Of a stretch of DNA of 27,220 bases, positions 1-7,684 are shown one piece after another. Position 1 is the first letter of the stretch; the number at the start of each line of letters is the position of its first letter. Under the pieces are notes generated by a model. The model searched no databases. It saw only the letters and a program-made list of their open reading frames with translations, and had not been told where the DNA came from. Made by a program: the position numbers and the translations under genes. Location of the stretch: positions 1 to 27,220 of the IMG/VR virus record IMGVR_UViG_3300007363_000081; one strand, given 5' to 3'. The DNA is from a virus.

Positions 1-153
1 CGGCTCGGCTGGCAGCCCGATCTGACGCCGGAAATGATAGCGGTGGCGGCGTGCAAAATCTTCGGCTGTACATACGAGGAATACCGCGATCTGCCGAATT
101 GGATGCCGACCATCGGCATCATGGTCGCGGCGCATGAAAAGAAGACATCCTGA
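1..153 (+). CDS. C-terminal end of a tail-assembly chaperone-like protein (partial)
   Basis: The window opens inside this gene; 50 codons remain in frame 1 before a TGA at 151-153. The visible tail reads as a compact helical segment with the phrases LTPEMIAVAACKIFGCTYEEY and LPNWMPTIGIMVAAHE. In siphophages the gene directly before the tape measure is usually the tail-assembly chaperone (gpG/gpT type), and position plus small helical C-terminus fit that role. No start, fold or frameshift site can be seen because the rest lies outside the window. The stop codon sits in the loop of an intrinsic terminator, so transcription of this gene seems to end exactly here. The chaperone assignment is inference from context, not from a recognised motif. 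Confidence 0.5.
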   Translation, partial: RLGWQPDLTPEMIAVAACKIFGCTYEEYRDLPNWMPTIGIMVAAHEKKTS

Positions 154-167
154 TGGGATGTCTTTTT
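142..167 (+). terminator. Intrinsic terminator ahead of the tape measure gene
   Basis: A perfect 9-bp stem (AAGACATCC at 142-150, GGATGTCTT at 156-164) with loop TGATG runs into five T's at 163-167. The stop codon of the upstream gene forms part of the loop. It separates the upstream tail genes from the tape measure gene, which has its own -10 element just after. Confidence 0.8.
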
Positions 168-168
168 G

Positions 169-177
169 TGATAGACT
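169..177 (+). promoter_or_regulatory. Extended -10 promoter of the tape measure gene
   Basis: TGaTAGACT matches an extended -10 (TGn plus hexamer, 4 of 6 to TATAAT). No convincing -35 lies 17 bp upstream. The ATG at 188 is only 10 nt after the hexamer, so the predicted start site leaves a leader of about 4 nt. Confidence 0.45.
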
Positions 178-187
178 GTAGCCAACT

Positions 188-2293
188 ATGGCCGACCAAG
201 TTTCTAATCTCGATGTTGTTTTACGCGCCAAGAACGAGGGCGAGGGCGTCGTCCAAAAGGCGACCTCTGAGCTTAACGAGCTAGGTAACGCGGGAGGCAA
301 GGCTGGCATGTCATTCGGCTCGATGACGGCCAGTTTTGTAACCGGCCAAGCGATCATCGAAGCCGCGAGCAAGGCTTTTAGCTTTCTCAAAAACACCATC
401 ATGGAGGGCATCACGGCGATCGGCGAGGATCAGGCCGCGACCGCCCAGCTCACCAACCAGATGCAGAACATGGGGCAGAAGTTCGTTGATCTCGTCCCGC
501 AAATCACGGCCTATGCTGAAAAGCAGGAGTCTCTGGGCTTTCAGAGCTCTGAAACTACCGAGGCCATGGGGCACCTTATCCAGAAGACCGGCAGCTACTC
601 CGAGGCCGTGAAGCTCAATGCTCTGGCAATGGATATCGCCCGCTATAAGCATGAGGACCTGAGCACGGCGAGCGATGAGGTGATCCAGCTTCTCTCTGGA
701 AAGGGCGTCAAAGCGCTGGCCGATTACGGTATCGAGCTCGATAAGAACGCCACGCGCGGAGAGATTTTAGATGCCATTCAGCAGAAGGTAGGCAATAGCG
801 CCGCGACCGCCGCCGAGACATCCGAGGGCAAGACGCGCCAGATGTCAATGGCATGGGAGAACGCCGAGAAATCTTTGGCGAGTGGCTTGGCTCCGGAGGT
901 CGACAAGCTCAAAGATCGCTTTATTGCGATCGCCAATGATCCGTCTTTTCAGAATAGGCTCCGTGACATGGGGCAGGCGTTGGGAGTTCTGGCGAACGCT
1001 GCGCTTGATGCTGGCTCAAAGATTGCCGGATTCCTAAGCAGTATCCAGAGTAAAATATCCGACGCCGGCCGGGAGTTTGGTAATTTCATGCGCTCCCAAG
1101 GCATCGCGTGGGGAGGCTTTACCGGGCAGGTGGAAAAGGCAAAGGTGGCCGTCAAGGAGTTCGGACCTGCCAACCTAGCGGATAAGTTCAAATCTGAGAC
1201 GAGCCAAGCCACTGCTGCCACCAAGGGCTTTGCTGATACCTACAAGCAGCAGATGGCGGGCGTTGGTGGATCTGGCACGGATACGGCCAAGAAGCTCAAG
1301 GAGGAGTTTCGGCAGGCCATGATCGACATGCGCAACAGCGCGAGCAGCAATGCTCAGAGCATGGTCGATATTCAGAAATCCTATACCAAGGAGGCCGGTA
1401 ATCTCTGGGAGAGCTTGCAAAAGAAGATCGCGGACATCAACGCCAACATTGCTCGAGAGGCGGCTGACTTTACCAAGCAGATGGCAGACAGCGACAAGTC
1501 CTATGCCGACGAGCGCCTGAGCCTCTACATGAATCATCAGGACAAGGTTGCCGACCTTGCCAAGCAGCAGGCTGATCTACAGAAAAAACTCAATTCAGGC
1601 GAGGGGACAGAGGACGACATTGCCAAGATGCAGGAGATCCAGAAGCAGCTCACGGATGAAAACAAGATCCTCGAGGCGAACGCCGACCAGAAAGCCGCGG
1701 CAGAGGCGTTTCGTGCCACCAACGACCTCGAGCGTTTGAAGACCAAGCATCAGAGCGAACAAGCGGAATTGCAGAAGGAGCATCAGGAGAAGATGGACGA
1801 TCTCAACAAGAAACTCCTCGAGGAGCAGGCCGCCTATGACAAACAGAAAGCAGACCTCATCATCTCGACGCAAGACAAGTACGAGAAGCTGGCTATAGAG
1901 GTACAAAAGGGATGGCAGAAGATGATTGACGATGCCAAGTTTTCGGCTGCCCAGATGCAGGCCATCGAGTCGCAGGTTCTTGCAATCAAGGCGTCGATTC
2001 AAGCAGCCAAAGCGTCCGTCGGATCTTCGTCTCCCGGAACGTCAGGAGCACCAGCCGCGCGAGCAAGTGGCGGTCCTGTGAGCGCCGGAGTTCCCTACAT
2101 CGTTGGAGAAGCAGGAGCGGAGTTGTTTGTGCCCAGCACCTCGGGGACTATTGTGCCGAATGGTAAGGGGGGAGGGTACACATTCAACTTTTCGATCGGC
2201 AATTTGTGGGGAGCAAACCCCGAATCAGCGGCCAGAGAGATAGGGGATACCATCATCAAAATGTTGCAGTCTAATAGGCGCATCGCTACCTAG
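188..2293 (+). CDS. Tail tape measure protein
   Basis: This 701-residue protein sets tail length and helps DNA entry in siphophages; it is packed in the tail tube lumen. It is Ala/Lys/Glu/Gln-rich and mostly helical. A weakly hydrophobic stretch lies near residues 45-70. A long coiled-coil region spans about 365-600, dense in heptad-like K/E/Q/A with repeated DLKK, QKQL and EEQAAYDKQK patterns. The C-terminus has the phrase SGGPVSAGVPYIVGEAGAEL, followed by FVP and GTIVPNGKGG (about 627-662), which is common at the end of tape measure and related tail proteins. The ATG at 188 has no Shine-Dalgarno but follows a -10 element closely. It is short for a tape measure, implying a modest tail. Nothing suggests lytic domains in it. 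Confidence 0.88.
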   Translation: MADQVSNLDVVLRAKNEGEGVVQKATSELNELGNAGGKAGMSFGSMTASFVTGQAIIEAASKAFSFLKNTIMEGITAIGEDQAATAQLTNQMQNMGQKFVDLVPQITAYAEKQESLGFQSSETTEAMGHLIQKTGSYSEAVKLNALAMDIARYKHEDLSTASDEVIQLLSGKGVKALADYGIELDKNATRGEILDAIQQKVGNSAATAAETSEGKTRQMSMAWENAEKSLASGLAPEVDKLKDRFIAIANDPSFQNRLRDMGQALGVLANAALDAGSKIAGFLSSIQSKISDAGREFGNFMRSQGIAWGGFTGQVEKAKVAVKEFGPANLADKFKSETSQATAATKGFADTYKQQMAGVGGSGTDTAKKLKEEFRQAMIDMRNSASSNAQSMVDIQKSYTKEAGNLWESLQKKIADINANIAREAADFTKQMADSDKSYADERLSLYMNHQDKVADLAKQQADLQKKLNSGEGTEDDIAKMQEIQKQLTDENKILEANADQKAAAEAFRATNDLERLKTKHQSEQAELQKEHQEKMDDLNKKLLEEQAAYDKQKADLIISTQDKYEKLAIEVQKGWQKMIDDAKFSAAQMQAIESQVLAIKASIQAAKASVGSSSPGTSGAPAARASGGPVSAGVPYIVGEAGAELFVPSTSGTIVPNGKGGGYTFNFSIGNLWGANPESAAREIGDTIIKMLQSNRRIAT

Positions 2294-2467
2294 CCCATTC
2301 TATGCACTCCCCTACCCTCCCCTACCGAAAGGACGGCGGCAAAATGCCACTCCCCTCTTTTGGTGGGTATGCCGAAAATGGCTTAACCAAGCCCTGATCG
2401 CTACCTCCATGTTTTTTGACCACTCCCCCGGCAAAAAACACGAGAGGGGATCACCAAAAACTATCCT
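2294..2467. other. Intergenic region with hairpin and possible 31-aa ORF
   Basis: These 174 bp separate the tape measure and tail hub genes. A hairpin of GTTTTTTG (2411-2418) and CAAAAAAC (2432-2439) with a 13-nt C-rich loop is the clearest structure. The motif ACTCCCC recurs at 2307, 2350 and 2422. A short ORF, 2302-2397, could encode 31 residues starting MHSPTLPYRK and containing LPSFGGYAENGL. It has no ribosome binding site and I cannot recognise it. No good promoter is visible before the next ATG at 2468. Confidence 0.3.
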
Positions 2468-4474
2468 ATGGCCGTTGTTGTCACAATCGCAGGCGTTGAT
2501 AAAACCTCTTTCATTGACTGGGAGAGCTTTAGCGTGGAGCAGCAGGTCACGAATCAAGTGGATACGGTCAATTTTCTGATCAAGGTATACGGCACAAAAA
2601 ACTATACGCCTACCAAGGGAGATACGGTGCTCGTTACAGACAACGGAACCGATATTTTTGGAGGCACCATCATCAACATCCAGAGAGTGCTCCGCGGCCC
2701 AATGCTCGGCCTACAGATCAAGGCCGTCTCCCATGAACGTACCCTCGACCGCTATCTCGTAAGCCGAGAGATCACGGGGCAGAACGCCCGCTATATCATC
2801 AACACGATCCTCGCTGATTTCGTCAATCGCGTTACTCGCGCAATCGACAGCGGAGAGTCGACGGAAACATGGACGCAGGAGGATGGCACTGTCGCCGCAA
2901 CGACGACCGCCGGGGAGTACGTCTATGGCAGCCAAGCTCGCAAGTTCACAGCGACCTCCGGGAGCACCGCTACCGGGAGAGCTGCCAGCGCCCTTGACCT
3001 GAGCAAGTTTGATGATGGGTCGAGTTTCGGAAACTCTGACTATGTGAAGCTCTGGATCAGAGTAGACACCATCGCCAACCTGACGAGCATCCGTGTGCGT
3101 TTCGTTTCAGATGCGGGAGCCACATACACCAACTACTACGAGAAGACGATCCTTGCCGCTTCTCTTGTGGCCGGTTGGAATGAGGTCACGATCGCAAAAA
3201 GCGCCTTCTCGAGCACCGGCTCACCGAGCTGGTCCGGCAACCTCAAGCGCCAATATCGCGTTACAGCGAGCGGAGCAGGGACGGTCAATGTTGTGATCGA
3301 CGACGTACGGCTGGTCCAAGCCTCGACCTACTTCTCTCAGACGGGTGTGGATGATGCGGACAGCCCGACGCTCGGAAGCGTTAAGTTTAACTACGAGCAG
3401 GTATCAGACGCCATCAAACAGATTGCCGATGCCGTGGGCAATGACTGGTATATCAACCCGAGCCGGGTCCTGTACTTCTACCAAGCAAGCGGCGTCTCGG
3501 CCCCCTTCTCCCTCACGAGCTCAAGCCCCTCGGTTACGTCCCAAAACTTCGTCTGGAATAGCTTGCAGGTTTCGGATGACCTGTCAACCCTCAAGAATCA
3601 AATCTATGTGCGCGGTGGGGAGTATCAGGGAAATAGCTCTACATACGATCAAACGGCTGACGGCAACTCGATCAACTTCCGCTCCCCCTATAAGCTCAAA
3701 AACATCACCATCGCGGTCAATGGAGTCAGCAAAACGGTCGGTGTTGATAACTTGGACGATCCGGCGAGCTTCTACGCGCTCTATAACTTCGAAGAAAAAA
3801 ACCTCAAGTTCCCATCAGCCAACAAACCGGCAAGCGGAGATGTCGTCAGGATGGTCGGAAACCCCATGATCCCGGTCATCGTGAAGCGTGGAGACGCCAC
3901 GAGCATCGCGCAATACGGTATTTTTGAGCATGTGGTGATCGACAAAAGTATTACGACTCTCCAAGGAGCGCGAGATCGGGCGGCTGCCGAGCTTCGCAAC
4001 TACCGCAATTCGCTGGTCGAGGGCAGCTTTAAGACCGACACGGCGGGTCTTCGCGCCGGTCAGACCATATCAATCAACGTCACTACGCTGGGAGTAAACG
4101 ACACCTTCGTCATTCAGACCGTCACCTACCGCATGAAATCGCCCACGGAGATGATCTATGAGTGCAAGCTCGTCTCAACCCGATCGTTTGGCATCATCGA
4201 GTACCTGTTGACGGTCCTCCGGAACGAACGCAAGCAAATCGACATCAACGACAGCGAGAGCGTCGATCTTGTCCAAGACATCACGGAAGTTGTTACCACT
4301 GCCGACTCATGGACTCAAGGCGCACAGGATAATGCCAGCGAAACAATCACAATCGGAGAAGCAACCAACGACCAATTAAATCACGGCACGATCTTCGTGC
4401 TCACCCCTTACACGCCATCAGGTTTCGCCGACACAAAGCGCCCGTTTATCCTTAACGGATCTCCGCTCGGCTAG
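2468..4474 (+). CDS. Tail hub/baseplate protein with inserted beta-sandwich domain
   Basis: 668 residues. The N-terminal 120 residues (IAGVDKTSFIDWESFSVEQQV, then GDTVLVTDNGTDIFGGTI and KAVSHERTLDRYLV) look like the hub fold of phage tail proteins of the distal-tail/tail-associated or gpD class. Residues about 300-590 resume that style (YEQVSDAIKQIADAVGNDWY, AAAELRNYRNSL, GLRAGQTISINV). Between them, about 140-285, is a Thr/Ser/Gly-rich beta-sandwich-like segment (YVKLWIRVDT, WNEVTIAKSAF, VVIDDVRLVQ) resembling carbohydrate-binding or galactose-binding-like modules. Position straight after the tape measure fits a tail-tip protein that carries receptor-binding surfaces. The ATG lacks a Shine-Dalgarno. 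Hub assignment is fairly secure; the sugar-binding role of the insert is inferred from pattern only. Confidence 0.7.
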   Translation: MAVVVTIAGVDKTSFIDWESFSVEQQVTNQVDTVNFLIKVYGTKNYTPTKGDTVLVTDNGTDIFGGTIINIQRVLRGPMLGLQIKAVSHERTLDRYLVSREITGQNARYIINTILADFVNRVTRAIDSGESTETWTQEDGTVAATTTAGEYVYGSQARKFTATSGSTATGRAASALDLSKFDDGSSFGNSDYVKLWIRVDTIANLTSIRVRFVSDAGATYTNYYEKTILAASLVAGWNEVTIAKSAFSSTGSPSWSGNLKRQYRVTASGAGTVNVVIDDVRLVQASTYFSQTGVDDADSPTLGSVKFNYEQVSDAIKQIADAVGNDWYINPSRVLYFYQASGVSAPFSLTSSSPSVTSQNFVWNSLQVSDDLSTLKNQIYVRGGEYQGNSSTYDQTADGNSINFRSPYKLKNITIAVNGVSKTVGVDNLDDPASFYALYNFEEKNLKFPSANKPASGDVVRMVGNPMIPVIVKRGDATSIAQYGIFEHVVIDKSITTLQGARDRAAAELRNYRNSLVEGSFKTDTAGLRAGQTISINVTTLGVNDTFVIQTVTYRMKSPTEMIYECKLVSTRSFGIIEYLLTVLRNERKQIDINDSESVDLVQDITEVVTTADSWTQGAQDNASETITIGEATNDQLNHGTIFVLTPYTPSGFADTKRPFILNGSPLG

Positions 4475-4478
4475 GCCG

Positions 4479-4487
4479 TGATACAAT
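4479..4487 (+). promoter_or_regulatory. Extended -10 promoter before fibre gene
   Basis: TGaTACAAT, five of six matches to TATAAT plus the TG extension. The ATG at 4495 is 7 nt beyond the hexamer, so the predicted transcript begins about one base before the start codon: leaderless or nearly so. No -35 is evident. Confidence 0.5.
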
Positions 4488-4494
4488 CATCACC

Positions 4495-4854
4495 ATGTTA
4501 ACGACCGTAGGAAAGGGAGCAATAGCGCAAGCTCTTGGCGATCCGGCTGGGAGCTCGCGCGTTTTGTATGTGGAAGTTGGAACCGGCACCAACGCTCCGG
4601 CCTTGGGAGATACCGCGCTCCAAACGCCAACCTATCGCAAGGCGCTCGGCTCCTATAACTTCTCCGGCCCGGTGATTTCATTAACCGCGTATTTCAATCC
4701 GACGGAAGTGACAGGGACGCTTCGAGAGATAGGTTTCTTTATCGGCGGCTCTGGCACGATTGGCACCGGCACGCTTCTCACGAGAATCGCCATCAACCGC
4801 ACAAAGACGAGCAGCGACTCATATACTTTTGAAGATACCTTAACCGTCTCATAA
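4495..4854 (+). CDS. Small tail-fibre-like protein, paralogue of the 6320-6910 product
   Basis: 119 residues, Gly/Thr/Ser-rich and predicted all-beta. It has the outline LTTVGKGAIAQAL, VEVGTGTNAPALGDTAL, PTYRKAL, REIGFFIGGSG, LLTRIAINRTK, TFEDTLTVS. This outline recurs in order in the C-terminal two thirds of the 6320-6910 product (PTVGRSVLAQRL, VAIGSNNTTPTNGDTQL, EVYRQAV, LEGGLFIDGSG, MFSHVIFSP, LTLDVSLTMS), so the two are paralogues. Proteins with a GxGxxxPxxxDTxL phrase followed by a short beta domain are common in phage tail-fibre loci. It lies between the tail hub and the glycine-rich adhesin, 2 bp before the latter. Likely a structural or connector protein at the tail tip. The exact role is unknown. 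Confidence 0.6.
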   Translation: MLTTVGKGAIAQALGDPAGSSRVLYVEVGTGTNAPALGDTALQTPTYRKALGSYNFSGPVISLTAYFNPTEVTGTLREIGFFIGGSGTIGTGTLLTRIAINRTKTSSDSYTFEDTLTVS

Positions 4855-4856
4855 AT

Positions 4857-6323
4857 ATGTCCTTCCCATCTGACTTTGTGGCTGGCTCCCAACTCCCAGC
4901 CGAGGATCTGAACGATTACGTTCTCAATCCAAAATACACCTACGGGGAGACGATTGCGGCGGTCAAGGCAGTCTATCTCAAGGCGTCAGATTCCAAGCTC
5001 TACAAGGCTTCTGCGGCGACACAGGCGCACGTTGACGCCTTCCAAGGCATCACAATCCAATCCGGAGTAGCGAACGACACCAAGCGCATTTTAGGGCCGG
5101 GACACATCGTCACAGGTCTATCCGGACTCACGGCAGGGAGCCCGGTCTATTTGCAAGACACTGCTGGAGAAGTTGGGCCGAACCGCGGCACGATCGCCCT
5201 ACAGGTCGGTATTGCCATTTCGACGACGGCAATGCTTTTGATTCCCGTTTTCATAGCGACGCAGAACCTCGATCTCTTTGGGGACGGGAGCGATGGCGAC
5301 TTGTCTAACGCTGGGACCACCACGCTGACCCGTGACATGTACTACAACAGCGTGACGAACAGCGGCACGATCAACACCGGAGGCTTTAGGATTTTCTGTA
5401 AGGGCAAGCTCTCCAATACCGGCACAATTCAAAACAATGGCGGGGCTGGTGGGGCTGGTGGCAATGCCTCGGGAAAGACGGGAGGAACCGCAGGAACGGC
5501 TGGAAGCGCCGGGGCCGGTGGAACGATTGCGTCTGGAAGCGCCGGTCAGCTTGGCGGCACGGGCGGCACGGGCGCAAACGACGACGCCGTAGGCTCGGGA
5601 GCTACCGCTGGAAGCGCAGGCAACGCCGGAGCAAACGGAGCAAACGCAACCAAGGCGGTCAACTCGGCGGCTGGTAAAGCGGGAGCGGGCGGTGGCAATA
5701 GTGGCACAACCAATAGCGGAGGTACTGGATCGGGAGGTGGTGGAGGTACAGCGGGCACGTCGTCTGGCACGATCGGTAACTCCGTCCGTACCGCCATGGG
5801 TGCCTATCTTCTCGCAGATATCTCTGGCACCAGCGTCCAACAGTTTGGCGTGGCGGCTGGAAGTGGGGGAGGCGGTGGGGGAGGCGGTGGTCCTACGCTC
5901 GACGCTGGCTTTGCCTCAACGGAAGCCGGGGGAGGCGGTGGGGGAGGCGGCGGGTCGGGAGGCACCGGCGGGGGCGTTGTTATTTTCGCCAGATATTTGG
6001 ATAACACGGGCGGCACGATTCAAGCCAACGGTGGAGCAGGTGGCAACGGTGGCAACGGTGCGAACGGCACGCTCACGAGCGGCGACCATGCTGACGATGG
6101 TGGCGCTGGTGGGGGTGGAGGCGGCGGTGGATCGGGCGGCAATGGAGGCTTTGTCATTTATGCCTATCAGGTTTTGATTGCCGCTGGAACCATCCAAGCC
6201 ACCGGAGGAGCTGCTGGCACCGGCGGCACGCACGGAAATGGGTCAGGGAGTGCCACGAACGGGTCCGATGGAGGTACCGGAACCGCGGGAGCTACAGGAG
6301 TCACTTTTGCCATTCCTCTATGA
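4857..6323 (+). CDS. Glycine-rich tail adhesin
   Basis: 488 residues in two parts. The first 150 or so form an ordinary folded head (YTYGETIAAVKAVYLKASDSKLYKA, GITIQSGVANDTKRILGPGHIV, GLTAGSPVYLQDTAGEV), typical of fibre-attachment domains. From about residue 175 on it is dominated by glycine, with runs such as eight or nine consecutive G and GGxGGxGG blocks. These are separated by short beta phrases: NTGTIQNNGG, GGVVIFARYLDNTGGTIQANGG and GGFVIYAYQVLIAAGTIQATGG. Such blocks can form packed polyglycine-II helices, as in T4-type gp38 adhesins; that comparison is from known structures and not proven here. It starts 2 bp after the previous gene and its stop overlaps the next ATG (ATGA). It probably contacts the host surface. 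Confidence 0.7.
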   Translation: MSFPSDFVAGSQLPAEDLNDYVLNPKYTYGETIAAVKAVYLKASDSKLYKASAATQAHVDAFQGITIQSGVANDTKRILGPGHIVTGLSGLTAGSPVYLQDTAGEVGPNRGTIALQVGIAISTTAMLLIPVFIATQNLDLFGDGSDGDLSNAGTTTLTRDMYYNSVTNSGTINTGGFRIFCKGKLSNTGTIQNNGGAGGAGGNASGKTGGTAGTAGSAGAGGTIASGSAGQLGGTGGTGANDDAVGSGATAGSAGNAGANGANATKAVNSAAGKAGAGGGNSGTTNSGGTGSGGGGGTAGTSSGTIGNSVRTAMGAYLLADISGTSVQQFGVAAGSGGGGGGGGGPTLDAGFASTEAGGGGGGGGGSGGTGGGVVIFARYLDNTGGTIQANGGAGGNGGNGANGTLTSGDHADDGGAGGGGGGGGSGGNGGFVIYAYQVLIAAGTIQATGGAAGTGGTHGNGSGSATNGSDGGTGTAGATGVTFAIPL

Positions 6324-6910
6324 CGAATCGTCGAATGAATGAAAACATCAAACCGATAGGAAAATATCGGGCGATTATCGCAGAGCCGGAAAAGGCGCTC
6401 GGTCTTTATGGCTCTATCCTTGACATGCTCAAGGTGAAGCCGCGCGATGAGTGGGACATGCGTCAGTTTCACGCAGAGCTCCAAAGTCTCCTGCGTGCTT
6501 ATCATCGCGCCGCGGCTGTCGGAGAGGCGTGCTATGCGAACCTTGTGCCAACCGTAGGCAGATCCGTACTGGCGCAGCGCCTTGCCGGAACGACAACCTA
6601 CAGCGGGACCGTGAGTCATGTGGCGATCGGGAGCAATAACACCACGCCGACGAACGGAGACACGCAACTGGGGACAGAGGTATATCGTCAGGCTGTTTCA
6701 AGCGCCACCTATGCCAATGAAATCGCCTATCTATCTTGCTTCATCGCTCAAGGAACCGCGACCGGTACGCATCTCGAAGGCGGCTTATTCATTGATGGAA
6801 GTGGATCAGCAAACACCGGCCAAATGTTCTCGCACGTCATCTTTTCTCCCTCGATCGTGAAGGGCGCTCTCAACAGCTTGACGCTGGACGTTAGCCTTAC
6901 CATGAGCTGA
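6320..6910 (+). CDS. Tail-fibre accessory protein, adhesin partner
   Basis: 196 residues. The first 70 or so are helical and charged (KYRAIIAEPEKALGLYGSILDML, RDEWDMRQFHAELQSLLRAYHRA). The remaining part is an all-beta Gly/Thr/Ser domain homologous in layout to the 119-residue protein at 4495-4854. The helical addition could be a docking or chaperone segment. Its start overlaps the adhesin stop by four bases, suggesting translational coupling and a functional partnership, for example an adhesin assembly factor or a second tip subunit. I do not recognise a named family. No Shine-Dalgarno precedes the ATG. Confidence 0.6.
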   Translation: MTNRRMNENIKPIGKYRAIIAEPEKALGLYGSILDMLKVKPRDEWDMRQFHAELQSLLRAYHRAAAVGEACYANLVPTVGRSVLAQRLAGTTTYSGTVSHVAIGSNNTTPTNGDTQLGTEVYRQAVSSATYANEIAYLSCFIAQGTATGTHLEGGLFIDGSGSANTGQMFSHVIFSPSIVKGALNSLTLDVSLTMS

Positions 6911-6913
6911 TCG

Positions 6914-6922
6914 TGATATACT
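6914..6922 (+). promoter_or_regulatory. Extended -10 promoter before 130-aa gene
   Basis: TGaTATACT (5 of 6 to TATAAT with the TG extension). The ATG at 6953 lies 30 nt downstream across an AT-rich stretch. No -35 match at standard spacing. Confidence 0.5.
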
Positions 6923-6952
6923 CTTGCAAACGAATTAACATTTAACCGTTTT

Positions 6953-7345
6953 ATGCCTACATATCCACGTACCACAGTCGCCGCCATCGTTGCCGGTCTT
7001 GCCGGTGGGATCGCTGCCGCCGTCATCACGGCTCTCGTTGTTACTACCCTGACCATCGGAAGCGGTGGCACGGCTATTGATTTTCATAAGCACACGTCTG
7101 CGACGATTGACCCGCAGAGCATGGCTGCGCTTGGATCAAGCACATCCTCAGTCATCACCGTGACTGGCGTGATTGCTGGCGATACAGTCATTCCTACCCG
7201 CCCGGCAGCTTGGGCAGATAAGCCAGCTATTATCAGCGGAATTGCAAACGCCACGGACACAGTGACGCTCTATTTCGTGAATGGAACATCAACTGCCCTC
7301 GATCTTGCGTCTGGTGCGGTACAGCTCGATATCTGGTCGCACTAG
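6953..7345 (+). CDS. Membrane-anchored small protein at end of tail module
   Basis: 130 residues. A single strong hydrophobic segment, about residues 8-35 (VAAIVAGLAGGIAAAVITAL then VVTTLTIG), follows a short N-terminus with one arginine. It is followed by a Thr/Ser/Ala-rich beta-like domain (TVTGVIAGDTVIPTRPAAWADKPAIISG, DTVTLYFVNGTSTALDLASG). The second part resembles small phage surface or decoration domains, while the hydrophobic N-terminus suggests membrane insertion or a pilot/anchor. It is the last rightward tail gene, directly before a strong terminator, a place where holins sometimes sit, but one TM segment and the long beta domain do not look like a classic holin. Function unknown. 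Confidence 0.6.
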   Translation: MPTYPRTTVAAIVAGLAGGIAAAVITALVVTTLTIGSGGTAIDFHKHTSATIDPQSMAALGSSTSSVITVTGVIAGDTVIPTRPAAWADKPAIISGIANATDTVTLYFVNGTSTALDLASGAVQLDIWSH

Positions 7346-7374
7346 GCCAGCTATACGATAAAATCGTAAAACTC

Positions 7375-7400
7375 AAAACACCGGGAATCCCGGTGTTTTT
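7375..7400. terminator. Bidirectional intrinsic terminator between converging operons
   Basis: AAAACACCGGG (7375-7385), loop AAT, CCCGGTGTTTT (7389-7399): an 11-bp perfect stem with A's on one side and T's on the other. It can stop rightward tail transcripts and leftward early transcripts. A smaller hairpin, TACGAT-AAA-ATCGTA, lies at 7354-7368. Confidence 0.9.
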
Positions 7401-7429
7401 GTTCGCGCTGTCTTACAGGCCATCCCATT

Positions 7430-7636
7430 TTACCAGACCATCTTCTGCCCTGACTTATCCGTGAAATTGCCGGTGATGATCAGGAAAAGATCGAACAGGG
7501 GGCCTAGGCCGAAGAAGCCGAAGGAGAAGAAATAGAGTAGGCCGGTAAAAACCTTCCCGGCATAGAAGCGATGGAACCCGAACACTCCCAAAAAGATACA
7601 GAGTAAAAGCGAAACCGTCAGAGATTTTTGTTGCAT
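7430..7636 (-). CDS. TM2-domain membrane protein
   Basis: 68 residues matching the TM2 domain: two transmembrane helices (about 7-24 and 30-54) with the family phrase GVFGFHRFYAGK at the helix turn and a second helix with GFFGLGPLFDLFLI. TM2 proteins are small inner-membrane proteins of mostly unknown function found in bacteria and sometimes phages. It is the last gene of the leftward region and has its own promoter with a 17-bp spacer and an operator overlapping the -35. The ATG is about 4 nt from the predicted transcript start. A separately controlled membrane gene at the edge of an operon often acts as a moron, for example in superinfection exclusion. That role is inferred. Confidence 0.8.
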   Translation of the reverse strand: MQQKSLTVSLLLCIFLGVFGFHRFYAGKVFTGLLYFFSFGFFGLGPLFDLFLIITGNFTDKSGQKMVW

Positions 7637-7646
7637 AGTGAGAAGA

Positions 7647-7675
7647 CTATAGCAGGTGTCACGTTATACGTCAAG
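7647..7675 (-). promoter_or_regulatory. Promoter of the TM2 gene
   Basis: On the minus strand: -35 TTGACG (7670-7675), 17-bp spacer, -10 TATAGT (7647-7652). The start codon ends at 7636, leaving a leader of about 4 nt. It overlaps the 3' end of the upstream winged-helix gene. Confidence 0.75.
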
Positions 7676-7684
7676 CCGTATAAG
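7665..7684 (-). promoter_or_regulatory. Operator copy 1, overlapping the -35 of the TM2 promoter
   Basis: TTATACG, six bases, CGTATAA: a perfect 7-bp inverted repeat around GCTTGA on the minus strand. It is the most symmetric member of four related sites (others at 11863, 16076 and 16119). It covers the -35 hexamer and also the stop codon of the 7671-8186 gene. Confidence 0.65.

Noticed and set aside
2302-2397. 31-aa ORF after the tape measure gene as a firm gene
   Set aside because: It has no ribosome site and no family, and its length is compatible with chance. Listed only as a possibility.
3345-3869. 174-codon alternative-frame ORF inside the tail hub gene
   Set aside because: Composition is Ser/Arg/Pro/Thr-heavy without motifs, unlike the nested methyltransferase frame. 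It is the shadow of the hub frame.
5199-6233. Long antisense and alternative-frame ORFs over the glycine-rich adhesin gene
   Set aside because: They are by-products of GGN/GGC-rich DNA, which has few stops in any frame. Their products are Arg/Ala/Pro/Ser-dominated and have no domains.
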